64,000 bases of DNA from Candidatus Acidulidesulfobacter diazotrophicus (GCA_004195025.1 SGBB01000001.1:62001-126000); one strand, 5' to 3'. Counted from the stretch's first letter, positions 38,485 to 51,328 are shown. Notes: generated from the letters alone by a model not told the origin. Program-made: numbers and translations.

Positions 38485-39117
38485 TTAAAGAATATCCCCT
38501 TTATATATCCACACTTTTATACCGATTTTCCCATAAGTCGTATTAGCCTCTGCAACTCCATAATCAATATCAGCTCTAAGAGTATGCAGCGGAACTCTGC
38601 CTTCTTTATACCATTCAGTTCGTGCAATTTCGGCGCCGGCTAATCTTCCTCCGCATGAAATCTTAATTCCTTTAGCTCCGCTTTTTAATGCTAAATTAAC
38701 GCTTCTTTTCATAGCTCTCTTAAAAGCAATCCTTTTCTCAAGCTGTGACGCAATTCCTTCCGCAACTAATATAGAATTAACTTCGGGTTTTTTAATTTCC
38801 ATTATGTTAATATTTAAATCTTTATCTTTTACCTTTATAAAGTTAGAGATTGAAGCTTTTAAAGTATCAACTTCCGAACCTTTTTTTCCTATTACCATAC
38901 CCGGTCTTGCAGTATAAATATTTAAAATAAGCTTATCGGCCTTACGTTCAATATCTATCTTTCCTACTCCGGCCGAATACAATTTATTTTTTAAGAATGC
39001 GCGAATTTTAATATCTTCATGAAGATTTATGCTATAATCTTTTTTATTATACCATTTAGAATCCCATGTTTTATTGATTCCCAACCTCAAACCTATTGGA
39101 TTAACTTTTTGACCCAA
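38485..39117 (-). CDS. rpsC: 30S ribosomal protein S3
   Basis: S3 lines the mRNA entry pore. The 210-residue product begins [20 protein letters not shown], has the KH domain with [18 protein letters not shown], and the C-terminal [20 protein letters not shown]. Normal length for bacteria with a short C-terminus. Confidence 0.98.
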   Translation of the reverse strand: MGQKVNPIGLRLGINKTWDSKWYNKKDYSINLHEDIKIRAFLKNKLYSAGVGKIDIERKADKLILNIYTARPGMVIGKKGSEVDTLKASISNFIKVKDKDLNINIMEIKKPEVNSILVAEGIASQLEKRIAFKRAMKRSVNLALKSGAKGIKISCGGRLAGAEIARTEWYKEGRVPLHTLRADIDYGVAEANTTYGKIGIKVWIYKGDIL

Positions 39118-39131
39118 ATTAACCTCCGATA

Positions 39132-39464
39132 TTATTTTTCATCAAGTATAATTTTTATTGTGCTCATTCTTTTTTTTATAGTTGCCGCTCTGCCCATTGC
39201 TTTTGGCATAACTCTTTTTAAAGAAAATGACATATTTACATATGCGGTAGATATAAACAGATTGTCAACATCAACTTTTCCAGTATTTAAAGCATTTGCA
39301 ATAGCCGATTTTAATAATTTATATATAATATTTGATGATTTTTTATTTGTAAATTTTAGAATATTAAGAGCTTCGTAAACTTTTTTTCCTCTCACCAAGT
39401 CTATAACCAATCGAGCTTTTTGCGGTGAAACTCTAATATATTTAGCTTCTGCTTGAAACTGCAT
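39132..39464 (-). CDS. rplV: 50S ribosomal protein L22
   Basis: L22's beta-hairpin forms part of the exit-tunnel constriction. The 110-residue product shows [20 protein letters not shown], a central [11 protein letters not shown] and the hairpin region [18 protein letters not shown]. Macrolide-resistance-type deletions in the hairpin are not seen. Confidence 0.97.
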   Translation of the reverse strand: MQFQAEAKYIRVSPQKARLVIDLVRGKKVYEALNILKFTNKKSSNIIYKLLKSAIANALNTGKVDVDNLFISTAYVNMSFSLKRVMPKAMGRAATIKKRMSTIKIILDEK

Positions 39465-39482
39465 ATAAAACCCTCTCTTATT

Positions 39483-39788
39483 TTATTTTGAGCCTGTCTT
39501 TCCGGCCCCTTGTTTTACTTTAGCTTTTCTATCGCCCGAATGCATTGTAAACGTCCTCGTAGCAGAAAATTCGCCTAACTTATGTCCCACCATATTTTCG
39601 GATACAAAAACGGGTATAAATTTTTTGCCGTTATGAACTGCAAATGTATGACCAACCATATCTGGAATTATATCCGACCTTCGAGACCATGTTTTAATAA
39701 TTTTTTTATCATTATTTGAATTTGCTTTATCTATTTTTTCTATTAGAGATTCATCAATAAATGGACCTTTTTTAACAGACCTTCCCAC
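39483..39788 (-). CDS. rpsS: 30S ribosomal protein S19
   Basis: S19 is in the head of the 30S subunit, paired with S13. The 101-residue product begins [15 protein letters not shown], with [20 protein letters not shown] and [15 protein letters not shown], all typical. Slightly longer C-terminal basic tail than E. coli's. Confidence 0.97.
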   Translation of the reverse strand: MGRSVKKGPFIDESLIEKIDKANSNNDKKIIKTWSRRSDIIPDMVGHTFAVHNGKKFIPVFVSENMVGHKLGEFSATRTFTMHSGDRKAKVKQGAGKTGSK

Positions 39789-39803
39789 TATAATCCTCCA
39801 AAA

Positions 39804-40628
39804 TTACGGCTTCCTTCGTTTTATTATATATTTAGATGTTGCTTTATTTTTCCTTGTTTTATAACCTTTTGTAGGAACACCCCATGGTGTAACAGGATGT
39901 CTTCCTCCGGATGTCTTTCCTTCTCCTCCGCCATGCGGATGATCAACAGGATTCATAGCAACGCCTCTTACTGAAGGTCTTTTCCCCAACCATCTTGATC
40001 TTCCCGCCTTTCCAATGCTTATATTTTCATGGTCAATATTTCCTACCTGCCCGATTGTTGCATAGCAACCCTCAGGAACTATCCTATACTCGCCTGAAGG
40101 CATTTTTAATTGACCATATCCATTATCTTTTCCTATCAATTGCGCATAAGCCCCTGCGCTACGCGCTAATTGTCCGCCAGCGTTCGGCTTTAGTTCAATG
40201 TTATGAATCATCGTTCCGACAGGAATTTTAGACAACGGTAAACTATTGCCTACCTGAATATCTGCCTCTTCCGAAGCAATAACATGCTGGCCTTGTTTAA
40301 GTCCGTTCGGACATAATATATATCTTTTCTCACCGTCAATGTAATGCAATAAAGCAATCCTAGCAGTTCTATTCGGATCGTATTCTATTTCAGCAACAAG
40401 AGCAGGAATATTTCTTTTATTTCTTTTAAAGTCAATAATTCTATATCGTGTTTTATGCCCCCCTCCTTGATGCCTGACGGTAATACGGCCATAATTATTC
40501 CTTCCTGCCTGTTTTTTATAGGCGGTCGTCAAATTCTTTTCGGGAGTTTCCCTCGTGATTTCAGAAAAATCGGAAACACTTTGAAATCTCCGCCCGCTTG
40601 ATGTAGGTTTATATTTTTTAATCTGCAT
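39804..40628 (-). CDS. rplB: 50S ribosomal protein L2
   Basis: L2 is close to the peptidyl transferase centre and needed for subunit joining. The 274-residue product has the [15 protein letters not shown] loop bearing the conserved histidine (His229 in E. coli numbering), [13 protein letters not shown], and the basic tail. Normal size; 15 bp before rpsS. Confidence 0.98.
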   Translation of the reverse strand: MQIKKYKPTSSGRRFQSVSDFSEITRETPEKNLTTAYKKQAGRNNYGRITVRHQGGGHKTRYRIIDFKRNKRNIPALVAEIEYDPNRTARIALLHYIDGEKRYILCPNGLKQGQHVIASEEADIQVGNSLPLSKIPVGTMIHNIELKPNAGGQLARSAGAYAQLIGKDNGYGQLKMPSGEYRIVPEGCYATIGQVGNIDHENISIGKAGRSRWLGKRPSVRGVAMNPVDHPHGGGEGKTSGGRHPVTPWGVPTKGYKTRKNKATSKYIIKRRKP

Positions 40629-40644
40629 AAACTTAATTCTCCTA

Positions 40645-40932
40645 TTATACTTCCAACGCTTTTATACGTTGACCTTCTTTTAATTTAACGTATGCCTTTT
40701 TAGTATTTGATAATTTACCTGTGTACTTGCCGATTCTTTTAAATTTTCCTCTATTTATTAATGTTTTTATACTGTCAACTTTAACGTTAAAAAATTTCTC
40801 TACCGAAATTTTTATCTCATTTTTATTAACATGTTTATTCACATTAAACACATATACATTTTGAGTTTCCCGTAATCCTAAACTCTTTTCGGAAAGTATT
40901 ACCCTTTCTATTATTTTATGCAATTCTTTCAT
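40645..40932 (-). CDS. rplW: 50S ribosomal protein L23
   Basis: L23 at the tunnel exit docks SRP and trigger factor. The 95-residue product shows the [14 protein letters not shown] start, [20 protein letters not shown] and [10 protein letters not shown]. It overlaps rplD by 4 bp (40929-40932). Confidence 0.96.
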   Translation of the reverse strand: MKELHKIIERVILSEKSLGLRETQNVYVFNVNKHVNKNEIKISVEKFFNVKVDSIKTLINRGKFKRIGKYTGKLSNTKKAYVKLKEGQRIKALEV

Positions 40933-41558
40933 TGTAGTAATTTCACCTCTAATTTGTTAAGCGCTGATTTGCTGATAATAATATTCTCATATTTTAATAA
41001 ATCTACAATATTAAAATTATCAACCGTAGAAACTTTATATTTATACAGATTTCTAGCTGATTTTATAATTTTATCGTTATTTTCAGGTAATATCAGCATA
41101 CCTTTCTTTATATTTAATGCTTTAAAAATATTAACCATTAATTTGGTTTTAATATCCGCTATTTCAAAATCTTCTATAAAAATTATTTTTTTCTCTTTGT
41201 ATAATTCTGCAAAAACAGATTTTAAGGCGCCTTTTCTAGCCTTTTTTGGCATATCCATATTGTAATTTCTTTCAGAATTAGGTCCAAATATAACACCTCC
41301 GCCTTTCCACAATGGGGAACGAATAGAACCTGCTCTTGCTCTTCCCGTTCCTTTTTGTTTCCATGGCTTTTTGCCTCCGCCAGAAACAATCTTTCTATTT
41401 TTTGTAGATGCAAGACCGAGTCTTTTATTGGCTTGCGTCAATAAAACATATTGCTTAATCAGAACCTCGTTTAGAGGGCTTAAAAATATTGCATCGTTTA
41501 ATACAATATTATCAATTTTTTCATTATTTATATTAACCATTTCAACTGTTTGGGACAT
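40929..41558 (-). CDS. rplD: 50S ribosomal protein L4
   Basis: L4 extends a loop into the exit tunnel and in E. coli also represses its own operon. The 209-residue product has the loop region KKPWKQKGTGRARAGSIRSP and the WKGGGVIFGP motif. A 121-bp gap, AT-rich and without recognised signals, separates it from rplC. Confidence 0.97.
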   Translation of the reverse strand: MSQTVEMVNINNEKIDNIVLNDAIFLSPLNEVLIKQYVLLTQANKRLGLASTKNRKIVSGGGKKPWKQKGTGRARAGSIRSPLWKGGGVIFGPNSERNYNMDMPKKARKGALKSVFAELYKEKKIIFIEDFEIADIKTKLMVNIFKALNIKKGMLILPENNDKIIKSARNLYKYKVSTVDNFNIVDLLKYENIIISKSALNKLEVKLLQ

Positions 41559-41679
41559 TTTACACCTTTAGTTATATATTTATATATAGATAATTATAAA
41601 TTATAAAAATAATTTTTTTATTTTATAAATTTAATAAATTTTAATACTAAATATTTATATGAAGTTATTATTTGTTAAT

Positions 41680-42327
41680 TTATTTTACAATTTTCCTTCC
41701 GGAGTTGTCAGCAGCATAGATATATACAATATTGCCGTTTGCTCCCGGTACAGCTCCTTTAACATATAATAAATTATTATCCGCATCAATTTTAACAACT
41801 TTTAAATTTAATACGCTTATTTTATCAGTCCCCATATGTCCGGGCATGTGCAATCCTTTAAAAACTTTTGAAGGATATGAAGATTGACCGATTGATCCCG
41901 GCGCCCTATGAAAATTTGATCCGTGTGTATCTTTTCCGCCTTTAAATCCCCATCTTTTAACAACTCCCTGAAATCCCTTACCCTTAGTAACACCTGAAAT
42001 ACTTACATTTTTTATTCCGTCAAAAACTGAAACGTTATAAATTTCTCCGATATTAACAGTTTCAATATCCGGTATTCTAAACTCTTTTAATATTTTTACA
42101 GGATTAACATTATTTTTTTTAAAATGACCGAGTTCAGGTTTATTTATTTTATACGACTTAATTTCTCCATACCCGACCTGCACTGCATTATAACCGTCTT
42201 TTTCAACAGTTTTTTTTGTTACTACGGTGCACGGACCCGCCATTAAAATAGACACAGGCACAATTCCGCCGTCTTCATTAAATACTTGCGTCATTCCTAT
42301 TTTTTTTCCTATTAATGCTTTTAACAT
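41680..42327 (-). CDS. rplC: 50S ribosomal protein L3
   Basis: L3 reaches toward the peptidyl transferase centre. The 215-residue product starts MLKALIGKKIGMTQVFNEDG and has the GVTKGKGFQGVVKRW and GSIGQSSYPSKVFKG motifs (the latter holds the glutamine methylated by PrmB in E. coli) plus MPGHMG. Lies 20 bp after rpsJ. Confidence 0.98.
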   Translation of the reverse strand: MLKALIGKKIGMTQVFNEDGGIVPVSILMAGPCTVVTKKTVEKDGYNAVQVGYGEIKSYKINKPELGHFKKNNVNPVKILKEFRIPDIETVNIGEIYNVSVFDGIKNVSISGVTKGKGFQGVVKRWGFKGGKDTHGSNFHRAPGSIGQSSYPSKVFKGLHMPGHMGTDKISVLNLKVVKIDADNNLLYVKGAVPGANGNIVYIYAADNSGRKIVK

Positions 42328-42347
42328 ATTTAGCGCTCCAAATTCAA

Positions 42348-42659
42348 TTATATCTGTTTTATGTCAACATCAACGCCTGATGACAAATCAAGTTTCATTA
42401 ACGCATCAATTGTGGCCTGAGTAGGCTCTACCAAATCAATTATTCTTTTATGAGTCCTCATTTCAAATTGTTCCCTAGATTTTTTATCAACATGAGGAGA
42501 TCTTAATACGCAATATTTATTGATCTTCGTCGGCAAAGGAATCGGTCCGCTAACTTTTGAACCCGTTCTTTTTGCGGTATCAACTATTTCTTCAACTGAA
42601 TGATCTAATAATTTATGGTCAAACGCTTTTAATCTTATACGAATTTTTTGAATTTCCAT
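42348..42659 (-). CDS. rpsJ: 30S ribosomal protein S10
   Basis: S10 is in the head of the small subunit and doubles as the NusE antitermination factor. The 103-residue product shows [23 protein letters not shown], the [17 protein letters not shown] loop and a conserved C-terminus. First gene of the S10 portion, 107 bp after tuf. Confidence 0.98.
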   Translation of the reverse strand: MEIQKIRIRLKAFDHKLLDHSVEEIVDTAKRTGSKVSGPIPLPTKINKYCVLRSPHVDKKSREQFEMRTHKRIIDLVEPTQATIDALMKLDLSSGVDVDIKQI

Positions 42660-42766
42660 TTTTTATATAGCGCGTATTAATACGACGCCATAACTCCTTA
42701 TAATATAAATAATAAACATTAATTATTGAAATACATAAATATTTTATTTTATATGCAATAATATTT

Positions 42767-43963
42767 TTATTCTACAACTTCTGTTACTACGCCTGCACCT
42801 ACGGTGTGCCCGCCTTCTCTGATAGCAAATCTCAATTCCTTTTCGGCGGCTATAGGGGTTATAAGTTCGACAGCCATGGATACATTGTCTCCAGGCATTA
42901 CCATTTCAACTCCTTCCGGCAATGTGCAAACTCCTGTAACATCCGTAGTTCTAAAATAAAACTGCGGACGATAACCGTTGAAAAACGGAGTATGACGGCC
43001 GCCTTCTTCTTTAGTTAATATATAAGCTTCAACATTGAATTTTTTATGCGGGGTAATAGAACCGGGTTTAGCTAAAACCATGCCTCTTTCTATATCTTCG
43101 CGTTTTTTTCCTCTTAATAAGACGCCTACGTTATCTCCCGCTCTGCCTTCGTCAAGAAGCTTTCTGAACATTTCAATACCCGTTACGACAGTTTTAGATG
43201 TGGGCTGAATACCTACGAGTTCAACTTCGTCTCCGACTTTAACTATTCCTCTTTCTACCCTGCCTGTTGCGACAGTTCCTCTGCCTGATATTGAAAATAC
43301 ATCTTCAACGGGCATTAAGAAAGGTTTGTCTATATCTCTTTTTGGAACGGGTATATATTCATCTACAGCATCCATAAGCTCTATTATTTTTGCAGTCCAT
43401 TCATTGTCGGTATCCGCTTCTAAAGCTTTAAGGGCAGAACCTTTTATGACGGGAACGGTATCACCCGGAAAATTATAAGATGTCAAAAGCTCCCTTACCT
43501 CTAACTCAACAAGTTCTAAAAGCTCAGGATCGTCAACCATATCTACTTTGTTTAAAAATACGACGATATAAGGCACTCCGACCTGACGGGCTAAAAGAAT
43601 ATGCTCTCTTGTTTGAGGCATAGGTCCGTCTGCAGCCGAAACAACAAGAATTGCGCCGTCCATCTGAGCTGCTCCGGTTATCATATTCTTAACATAATCG
43701 GCATGACCAGGGCAATCGACATGCGCGTAATGTCTTTTATCCGTAGAATATTCTACGTGAGATGTCGCTATCGTAATTCCCCTTTCTCTCTCTTCAGGGG
43801 CGTTGTCTATCTGATCATAAGATTTAAAATTGGCAAAATCCTTTCCTTTTCTTGAAAGAACTTTAGTAATAGCTGCCGTTAAAGTTGTTTTGCCGTGATC
43901 TACGTGACCTATTGTGCCTATATTGACATGCGGCTTTGATCTGTCAAATTTTTCTTTGGACAT
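42767..43963 (-). CDS. tufA: Elongation factor Tu (copy 1, str operon)
   Basis: EF-Tu delivers aminoacyl-tRNA to the ribosome. The 398-residue protein has G1 [12 protein letters not shown]3 [11 protein letters not shown] and G4 NKVDMVDD, followed by domains II and III. A strong AGGAGG ribosome site precedes the ATG. The protein equals that encoded at 59209-60405, and the DNA also appears identical, extending into both flanks (42742-43984 matches 59184-60426). It sits in the canonical fusA-tuf-rpsJ position. Confidence 0.98.
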   Translation of the reverse strand: MSKEKFDRSKPHVNIGTIGHVDHGKTTLTAAITKVLSRKGKDFANFKSYDQIDNAPEERERGITIATSHVEYSTDKRHYAHVDCPGHADYVKNMITGAAQMDGAILVVSAADGPMPQTREHILLARQVGVPYIVVFLNKVDMVDDPELLELVELEVRELLTSYNFPGDTVPVIKGSALKALEADTDNEWTAKIIELMDAVDEYIPVPKRDIDKPFLMPVEDVFSISGRGTVATGRVERGIVKVGDEVELVGIQPTSKTVVTGIEMFRKLLDEGRAGDNVGVLLRGKKREDIERGMVLAKPGSITPHKKFNVEAYILTKEEGGRHTPFFNGYRPQFYFRTTDVTGVCTLPEGVEMVMPGDNVSMAVELITPIAAEKELRFAIREGGHTVGAGVVTEVVE

Positions 43964-43986
43964 CTAATCCTCCTGGAAAATAATGT

Positions 43987-46068
43987 TTATTTACCTTGCG
44001 ACTTTGCGACAATTTCTTCTGAAATATTTTTAGGAACCTGTTCATATTTTAAAAATTCCATTGAATAATTAGCTCTACCTTGAGTTTTGGATCTTAAGTC
44101 GGTAGAGTATCCGAACATTTCAGCCAGCGGAACTTCAGCATTAATTACTTGAATGCCTGCTCTCGCTTCTAAATTTAAAATCCTTCCTCTTCTAGAATTT
44201 AAATCACCTATAACGTCACCCATAAAATCTTCCGGAACTAACACCTCAACTTTCATAATCGGTTCAAGAAGAGCAGGAGAAGCTTTTCTGCATCCATCTT
44301 TAAAAGCCATAGAAGCGGCTATTTTAAATGCCATTTCAGAAGAGTCAACTTCATGAAACGATCCGTCATAAACTGCAACTTTTATATCTACGGCAGGGTA
44401 ACCTGCCATAACGCCGCTAGTCATAGCTTCCACTATTCCTTTATTTATAGCTGGAATATATTCCGTCGGAACAACTCCGCCTTTAATCTTATTTTCAAAT
44501 TCGAATCCTGACCCTTTTCCAAGCGGTTCAATCTCGAGCCACACATGACCATATTGTCCGCGACCGCCTGATTGTCTAATAAATTTCCCTTCGGATTGTA
44601 CTTTTTTATTTATAGTTTCTTTATATGCAACTTGAGGTTTACCTACATTGGCATCTACCTTAAACTCTCTTAAAAGACGATCTACAATAATTTCAAGATG
44701 TAATTCTCCCATGCCTGATATGATAGTTTGCCCTGTTTCTTCATCTGTTTTAACTCTGAACGAAGGATCCTCTACCGTTAATTTTTGAAGAGATAATCCC
44801 AATTTTTCCTGATCTGCTTTCGTTTTAGGTTCAATCGCAATTGAAATAACAGGGTCCGGAAAATCCATAGCTTCTAATATTATAGGATTTGAATCATCGC
44901 ATAGCGTATCGCCTGTCGTAGTGCTTCTAAGTCCAACGGCTGCTGCAATATCGCCAGCATAAACTTCTTTTATTTCTTCTTTTTTATTTGCATGCATTCT
45001 TAAAAGTCTGCCTATCCTTTCTTTTGTATCTTTTACTGAGTTAAAAACATATGAACCGGAAGTTAATACACCTGAATATACGCGTATGTATGTTAATTGT
45101 CCCGTATATGGATCTGATGCAATCTTAAAAGCTAACGCAGAAAAAGGTTCGCTATCAGATGCTTTTCTAAATTCTTCTTTATCCGTATCGGGATTAATTC
45201 CTTTAATAGAAGGAACATCTAAAGGAGACGGCAAATATTCTATTATCGCATCTAATAAAGGCTGAACGCCTTTATTTTTAAAAGCTGATCCGCAGAATAC
45301 AGGAACAACTTTAAATTCTAATGCTCCCTGTCTGATAGCTTTTTTAGCGGCTTTAACATCAATTTCTTCGCCTGCTAAATATTTTTCCATCAGTTCATCA
45401 TTAAAATCACATGCCTTTTCTATAAATTCGTTATGGTATTTTTGTGCATCTTTAATATAATCTTCAGGAATATCGGTTGTATCGTATTCCGATCCCAAAT
45501 TTTCATCTGTGTAGACCAATGCTTTCATTAACGTTACATCTATAACGCCTTTAAATTTATCTTCTAATCCTAATGGAATTTGCATAACAACGGGAACTGC
45601 ATTAAGTCTGGTTTTAATCATATCAACGCATCTGAAAAAATTTGCTCCCGTTCTATCCATTTTATTGACAAAACAAATTCTTGGAACTGAATATTTATCT
45701 GCTTGTCTCCATACAGTTTCCGATTGAGGCTCAACGCCTGCTACGCCGTCAAAAACTGCAACAGCTCCGTCTAGAACTCTTAGGGATCTTTCTACTTCTA
45801 TAGTAAAATCAACATGCCCCGGAGTATCAATTATATTAATCCTATGATTTTTCCAATAGCATGTCGTTGCAGCAGAAGTAATTGTAATTCCTCTTTCCTG
45901 CTCCTGCTCCATCCAGTCCATAGTAGCAGTTCCTTCATGAACTTCTCCTATTTTATAATTGGCGCCTGTATAGTATAAAATTCTTTCGGTGGTCGTAGTT
46001 TTACCGGCATCAATGTGAGCCATTATTCCTATATTTCGTATTTTTTCTAGCGATGTTCTATCTGCCAT
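43987..46068 (-). CDS. fusA: Elongation factor G
   Basis: EF-G drives translocation. The 693-residue protein has the P-loop [15 protein letters not shown], the [10 protein letters not shown]3 motif, the NKMDRTGA G4 motif and the domain IV loop ([16 protein letters not shown]). This is the housekeeping translocase in the str operon, not a tetracycline-resistance or recycling paralogue, judging by length and position. Gap to tuf is 23 bp. Confidence 0.98.
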   Translation of the reverse strand: MADRTSLEKIRNIGIMAHIDAGKTTTTERILYYTGANYKIGEVHEGTATMDWMEQEQERGITITSAATTCYWKNHRINIIDTPGHVDFTIEVERSLRVLDGAVAVFDGVAGVEPQSETVWRQADKYSVPRICFVNKMDRTGANFFRCVDMIKTRLNAVPVVMQIPLGLEDKFKGVIDVTLMKALVYTDENLGSEYDTTDIPEDYIKDAQKYHNEFIEKACDFNDELMEKYLAGEEIDVKAAKKAIRQGALEFKVVPVFCGSAFKNKGVQPLLDAIIEYLPSPLDVPSIKGINPDTDKEEFRKASDSEPFSALAFKIASDPYTGQLTYIRVYSGVLTSGSYVFNSVKDTKERIGRLLRMHANKKEEIKEVYAGDIAAAVGLRSTTTGDTLCDDSNPIILEAMDFPDPVISIAIEPKTKADQEKLGLSLQKLTVEDPSFRVKTDEETGQTIISGMGELHLEIIVDRLLREFKVDANVGKPQVAYKETINKKVQSEGKFIRQSGGRGQYGHVWLEIEPLGKGSGFEFENKIKGGVVPTEYIPAINKGIVEAMTSGVMAGYPAVDIKVAVYDGSFHEVDSSEMAFKIAASMAFKDGCRKASPALLEPIMKVEVLVPEDFMGDVIGDLNSRRGRILNLEARAGIQVINAEVPLAEMFGYSTDLRSKTQGRANYSMEFLKYEQVPKNISEEIVAKSQGK

Positions 46069-46083
46069 TATTATTTTCCCCGC

Positions 46084-46554
46084 TTACCATCTAAAGTGAG
46101 CAAACGCTTTATTAGCTTCCGCCATTTTAAAAGTATCTTCTTTCTTTTTAATTGAACCGCCTTTGTTATTGGCAGCATCTAATATTTCTAAAGCTAAATT
46201 TTCTTCCATTGATTTCTCGTTTCTCATTCTTGCGTATGTAACAATCCATCTTATAGCAAGATAAAGTTTTCTATCGCTTCTCACTTCTATAGGAACCTGA
46301 TAATTAGAGCCGCCTACCCTGCGCGCTTTAACTTCAAGAACAGGTTTTGCATTATCTATTGCCTGTTTAAACATTTTAAACCCGTCTTCTTTAGTTTTTT
46401 CTTGAATAATTTCTAATGATCTGTAAAATAATCCTTCGGCTATACTTTTCTTGCCGTCGTACATTATTTTATTTATAAATTTTTGAACTACCTTATCGTT
46501 AAATTTTGGGTCACCTTCAATTACCCTTTTAACCGCTCTTTTTCTTCTTGACAA
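46084..46554 (-). CDS. rpsG: 30S ribosomal protein S7
   Basis: S7 nucleates 30S head assembly and, in E. coli, regulates the str operon. The 156-residue product shows MSRRKRAVKRVIEGDPKFND, a central VKARRVGGSNYQVPIEV and RNEKSMEENLALEI. Normal length; 15 bp before fusA. Confidence 0.98.
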   Translation of the reverse strand: MSRRKRAVKRVIEGDPKFNDKVVQKFINKIMYDGKKSIAEGLFYRSLEIIQEKTKEDGFKMFKQAIDNAKPVLEVKARRVGGSNYQVPIEVRSDRKLYLAIRWIVTYARMRNEKSMEENLALEILDAANNKGGSIKKKEDTFKMAEANKAFAHFRW

Positions 46555-46578
46555 TTTAAGCTCCCTTGACTTAATAAA

Positions 46579-46950
46579 TTATTTAGGTCTTTTTGTGCCG
46601 TATTTTGACCTTGATTGTTTTCTTCCGTTAACACCGACGCAGTCTAATGCTCCTCTAATAATATGGTATCTGACGCCAGGTAAATCTTTAACTCTTCCGC
46701 CTCTGATTAAAACTACGGAATGTTCCTGTAAATTATGTCCTTCACCCGGGATATAAGAAGTAACTTCCATTCCGTTGGTAAGTTTTACTCTTGCTACTTT
46801 TCTAAGAGCCGAATTAGGCTTTTTAGGCGTTGTTGTATAAACTCTTACACACACGCCTCTTTTCTGAGGACAGCTTCTTAAGGCAGGCGAAGAAGTCTTT
46901 TTTGTTATCTTTTTTCTGCCATTCCTTATTAATTGATTTATTGTAGGCAC
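46579..46950 (-). CDS. rpsL: 30S ribosomal protein S12
   Basis: S12 monitors codon-anticodon pairing. The 123-residue product has [16 protein letters not shown] with the lysine (Lys43 in E. coli) and [13 protein letters not shown] with the second lysine (Lys88) whose mutation gives streptomycin resistance, so a sensitive-type sequence. The start codon is GTG (46948-46950) after an AAGGGAG ribosome site. A consensus promoter lies about 120 bp upstream. Confidence 0.98.
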   Translation of the reverse strand: MPTINQLIRNGRKKITKKTSSPALRSCPQKRGVCVRVYTTTPKKPNSALRKVARVKLTNGMEVTSYIPGEGHNLQEHSVVLIRGGRVKDLPGVRYHIIRGALDCVGVNGRKQSRSKYGTKRPK

Positions 46951-47071
46951 TATTAATTATCTCCCTTAACTATATAAAATAAAATAAATAACTTTAGTCT
47001 TTTTAAGATATGATATTTTGAATATCTTTTTTATTGATTATTAATCGCCACATTATTTAGTGGAATTGTTA

Positions 47072-47100
47072 ATTTTATTACTCAATTTAAATTTTGTCAA
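47072..47100 (-). promoter_or_regulatory. Consensus sigma70-type promoter for rpsL and downstream ribosomal genes
   Basis: On the minus strand TTGACA (47095-47100) is followed after 17 bp by TAAAAT (47072-47077), within the 202-bp rpoC-rpsL gap. The expected start is near 47065, leaving a leader of about 115 nt before the rpsL GTG; the leader contains a small AT stem (GATATT/AATATC) of unknown importance. This is the best promoter match in the window. Confidence 0.7.
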
Positions 47101-47152
47101 TACTTTTTTTAATATTATTTAAAATATTTTTATTTTTATATAATAATTTATG

Positions 47153-50100
47153 TTATACGACTTTCATATCTATATCTATATACCTTTTAGAACCTGTTCC
47201 TGCGGGTATCAGTCGTCCCATTATTACATTTTCTTTTAAGCCACGCAAATAATCAACCTTACCCTGCAATGCAGCTTCGGTTAATACTTTTGTAGTTTCC
47301 TGAAATGATGCGGCAGAAATAAAACTTTCCGTACTTAATGAAGCTTTAGTTATACCCATTAGTTCAGGTTCTGCGGATGCAGGAATTCCACCTTCTTCAA
47401 TTACCTTTCTATTCTCTGCTTCAAAAATGCTTTTTTCAACTATTTCATCTTCAAGGAAACGGGAACTCCCTGAATCTTTAATTCTGACATTTTTAAGCAT
47501 CTGTCTGACAATAACTTCAATATGCTTATCATTTATTTTAACTCCTTGAAGCCTATAAACTTCTTGTATTTCATCAACAAGAAACTTTGCAAGCTCTTTT
47601 TCTCCAAGAACTTTAAGAATATCATGCGGATTAGGAGACCCGTCCATTAACGGTTCGCCTGCCTTTACATAGTCGCCTTCATGAACGCTTGCAAGCTTAC
47701 CTTTTGGAATCAGATACTCTCTAGGTTCACCATGCGGAGGTTCTATAACGACTTTTCTTTTACCCTTAAAATCTTTTCCAAAAGTAACTGTTCCGTCTAT
47801 TTCGGTAATCACCGCTAATTCCTTAGGTTTTCTTGCTTCAAATAATTCTGCAACCTTAGGTAATCCGCCTGTTATATCTTTTGTCTTAGTAGTTTCTCTT
47901 GGAATTCTCGCAATTATATCGCCTGCATATACTTCGTCGCCTTCCTGAACCGAAAGATGCGCGCCTATAGGCAATAAATAAGTTTTTTCTTCAGTTTGCG
48001 ATTTAACTATTATTTTTGGTTTTAAACTTTGATCTCTTGAATCTACAATAACTTTTCTGGACAAGCCTGAGGCTTCGTCAACCTGCTCCTGCATATTTTC
48101 GGATTCCCTAATGTCTTCAAATCTTACCTTTCCTGAAATATCAGTCACTATCGGATTTATATATGAATCCCAATCTGCTATAAGCGTGTTTTCTTTAATA
48201 TTAGCATCAGGCTCTACTTTAATCTTAGAACCGTAAGCTAATTTAAATCTCTCAAGTTCTCTTCCTGCTTCATCTACAATTATTATTTCACCGTTTCTAT
48301 TTATAACGACATACTCATTGTATCTATTTTTTATCGCATTCATGTTATTAAATTTAACAATGCCCGCATATTTATTTTCTATGCTGGCCTGCTCCGTTCT
48401 TCTGGATGCGGTTCCTCCGACATGGAATGTTCTCATAGTTAATTGAGTTCCCGGCTCACCTATAGATTGAGCGGACATAACGCCGATTGCTTCTCCGATA
48501 TTTACCAAATGTCCAGTGGAAAGATCTCTCCCGTAACATTTTACGCAAACTCCGTTTTTTGACGTGCATGTTAACACGGATCTTATTTTTACACTTTCAA
48601 TATGCGCATTTTCTATTCCCGGCAAATGATATTCTGTTATTTCTTCATTAGCTTTAACTATAAGATTGCCCGTAAACGGATCTAATATATCTTCCAAGGC
48701 AACTCTTCCTAAAATTCTTTCTTCTATAGGCTCTATAATCTCTCCGCTTTCAACTAATGTTGATACGATTATACCGTCAATAGTATGACAATCGTGTTCT
48801 GATATAATTGTATCCTGAGCTACGTCAACAAGTCTCCTTGTCAAGTAGCCTGAGTTAGCAGTTTTTAAAGCTGTATCTGCGAGACCTTTTCTTGCTCCGT
48901 GTGTTGAAATAAAATATTGAAGAACTGTCAGTCCTTCTCTAAAATTCGCGGTAATAGGAGTTTCAATTATTTCGCCGGACGGTTTCGCCATAAGTCCTCT
49001 CATACCTGCGAGCTGTCTAATTTGAGCTTCTGAACCTCTTGAACCTGAATCTGCCATCATATAAATAGAATTAAAACTTTTACCTTCTATTGTTTTTCCA
49101 GTAGATTCATCTTTAAAAGATTGGGAGCCGAGTTTATCCATCATAACCTTGGCTATTTCTTCGGTAGTATTTGCCCATGTATCAACTACTTTATTGTATC
49201 TTTCTCCGTCGGTTATTAATCCTTCTTTATAATTATTTTCAATTTCTTCCACCTTTAACGTAACTTCTTTTATCATTTTATATTTCTCGTTAGGAATTTC
49301 CATATCGTTAATACAAATTGATATTCCTGATTTTGTAGAATATTGATAACCCATAGATTTTAATTTATCGGCAAGAATTACGGTTTCTTTGGGTCCGCAA
49401 ATCCTGAACACATAGTCTATAAGATTTGCAATTTCTTTTTTTGTCATTGACTTATTAATTAACGAAAAATCTAATTTTTCAGGTATTATTTCATACAAAA
49501 TAACCCTTCCCGGAGTAGTATTTTCTATTTTTCCGTTTATTCTCACCCTTACCTTAGAATGCAAATCTATATTCTTATTTTCATAAGCAAGTTTGACTTC
49601 ATCCGCATTTGCAAACATTTTCCCTTCCCCTTTCGCAAATGGCATTTCACGTGTCATATAATATAAACCTAAAACCATATCCTGAGATGGTACAATAATC
49701 GGTTTTCCGTTCGCGGGCGAAAGGATATTATTCGTTGACATCATTAACACTCTAGCTTCAACTTGCGCCTCTACGGATAGAGGAACATGCACGGCCATTT
49801 GATCGCCGTCAAAATCGGCATTAAATGCGGAACAAACTAATGGATGCAGATGTATAGCCTTACCTTCAACCAATATAGGCTCAAATGCTTGAATGCCTAA
49901 TCTATGTAAAGTCGGTGCTCTGTTTAATAAAATCGGATGTTCTTTTATGACTTCTTCTAATATATCAAAAACCTCAGGGGTTTCTTTATCCACTAATTTT
50001 TTAGTAGTTTTTAAAGTATCCGTAATGCCTCTGCGCTGAAGCTGATGAAAAATAAACGGCTTGAAGAGTTCAATAGCCATTTTTTTGGGTAATCCGCATT

Positions 50101-51328
50101 GATGAAGTTTTAATTCAGGTCCGACAACGATTACCGACCTCCCCGAATAATCCACTCTTTTGCCCAGCAAATTTAATCTAAATCTGCCGGTCTTTCCTTT
50201 AAGCATTTCGCTTAACGACTTTAGCGGTCTCTTGTTAGAGCCCATTATTACTCTTCCGCGTCTGCCGTTATCGAATAGCGCATCAACGGCTTCCTGAAGC
50301 ATTCTTTTTTCATTTTTTATAATAATATCGGGTGCCGAAAGTTCTATCAGCTTCTTTAAACGATTATTTCTATTTATTACTCTTCTGTAAAGATCGTTCA
50401 GATCTGAGCTTGCGAATCTGCCTCCTTCTAAAGGCACTAACGGCCTTAAATCAGGCGGAATAACAGGAATTACGTCAAGAATCATCCATTCAGGCTTATT
50501 TCCTGATGTTCTGAATGCTTCTATTATTTTAAGCTGCTTTGCAAGTTTTTTCTTTTTTACTCCGTTTGGCAAAATTCTAATTTCTTCTTTTAAGCTTTTA
50601 GACATTGACTCAAGCTCTATCATCTTTAAAAGCTCTTTTATGGCGGCAGCCCCTATCTCTGCGGTAAAATTATACCCTTCTTTTTTAAGTTTAAGGTATT
50701 TTTCTTCGGTTATTACATCCTTTGTTTTAATCCCTGCCTTGGCTGCATCTCCTGCATCCAAAATAACATATGATTCAAAATAAAGAATTTTCTCAATTTC
50801 TTTTAAAGTCATGTCAAGCAAACTGCCGATTCTTGACGGAAGACTTTTAAAAAACCAAATATGAGCAACAGGCGAAGCTAATTCAATGTGCCCCATCCGT
50901 TCTCTGCGTACCTTAGATTGTATAACTTCCACACCGCATTTTTCGCATACTATGCCGCGATGCTTCATTCTTTTATATTTTCCGCAATTGCATTCATAGT
51001 CTTTTATAGGACCGAATATTTTAGCGCAAAACAATCCGTCTCTTTCCGGTTTTAGAGTTCTATAATTAATCGTCTCAGGTTTTTTAACTTCTCCATGGGA
51101 CCATTTTCTGATTATTTCCGGCGAAGCTAAGCTCAATTTAATTCTATTAAAACTTAGTGGGTCTTTAATATCGTTTTCTTCATTAAAAAATCTTTCATCT
51201 TTATTAAAAAATTTTTTAAAATTCATTTCTTTTCCAAAATGAATTCCGCTTTCTTTTTTTTCTAAATCATTTGTAATATCTTCTAAACTTATAGTTTCTA
51301 TATCATTTGTTTCATTTTCAAACAACAT
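47153..51328 (-). CDS. rpoC: DNA-directed RNA polymerase subunit beta'
   Basis: The catalytic large subunit. At 1391 residues it has the N-terminal zinc ribbon (Cys113, Cys115, Cys128, Cys131), the absolutely conserved NADFDGDQ metal site, and a second zinc site in the C-terminal half ([15 protein letters not shown]). Compared with E. coli it has about 40 extra charged residues before the conserved [16 protein letters not shown] start. The ATG is supported by AAAGGAGG just upstream, and the frame overlaps the end of rpoB by 11 bp. Confidence 0.98.
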   Translation of the reverse strand: MLFENETNDIETISLEDITNDLEKKESGIHFGKEMNFKKFFNKDERFFNEENDIKDPLSFNRIKLSLASPEIIRKWSHGEVKKPETINYRTLKPERDGLFCAKIFGPIKDYECNCGKYKRMKHRGIVCEKCGVEVIQSKVRRERMGHIELASPVAHIWFFKSLPSRIGSLLDMTLKEIEKILYFESYVILDAGDAAKAGIKTKDVITEEKYLKLKKEGYNFTAEIGAAAIKELLKMIELESMSKSLKEEIRILPNGVKKKKLAKQLKIIEAFRTSGNKPEWMILDVIPVIPPDLRPLVPLEGGRFASSDLNDLYRRVINRNNRLKKLIELSAPDIIIKNEKRMLQEAVDALFDNGRRGRVIMGSNKRPLKSLSEMLKGKTGRFRLNLLGKRVDYSGRSVIVVGPELKLHQCGLPKKMAIELFKPFIFHQLQRRGITDTLKTTKKLVDKETPEVFDILEEVIKEHPILLNRAPTLHRLGIQAFEPILVEGKAIHLHPLVCSAFNADFDGDQMAVHVPLSVEAQVEARVLMMSTNNILSPANGKPIIVPSQDMVLGLYYMTREMPFAKGEGKMFANADEVKLAYENKNIDLHSKVRVRINGKIENTTPGRVILYEIIPEKLDFSLINKSMTKKEIANLIDYVFRICGPKETVILADKLKSMGYQYSTKSGISICINDMEIPNEKYKMIKEVTLKVEEIENNYKEGLITDGERYNKVVDTWANTTEEIAKVMMDKLGSQSFKDESTGKTIEGKSFNSIYMMADSGSRGSEAQIRQLAGMRGLMAKPSGEIIETPITANFREGLTVLQYFISTHGARKGLADTALKTANSGYLTRRLVDVAQDTIISEHDCHTIDGIIVSTLVESGEIIEPIEERILGRVALEDILDPFTGNLIVKANEEITEYHLPGIENAHIESVKIRSVLTCTSKNGVCVKCYGRDLSTGHLVNIGEAIGVMSAQSIGEPGTQLTMRTFHVGGTASRRTEQASIENKYAGIVKFNNMNAIKNRYNEYVVINRNGEIIIVDEAGRELERFKLAYGSKIKVEPDANIKENTLIADWDSYINPIVTDISGKVRFEDIRESENMQEQVDEASGLSRKVIVDSRDQSLKPKIIVKSQTEEKTYLLPIGAHLSVQEGDEVYAGDIIARIPRETTKTKDITGGLPKVAELFEARKPKELAVITEIDGTVTFGKDFKGKRKVVIEPPHGEPREYLIPKGKLASVHEGDYVKAGEPLMDGSPNPHDILKVLGEKELAKFLVDEIQEVYRLQGVKINDKHIEVIVRQMLKNVRIKDSGSSRFLEDEIVEKSIFEAENRKVIEEGGIPASAEPELMGITKASLSTESFISAASFQETTKVLTEAALQGKVDYLRGLKENVIMGRLIPAGTGSKRYIDIDMKVV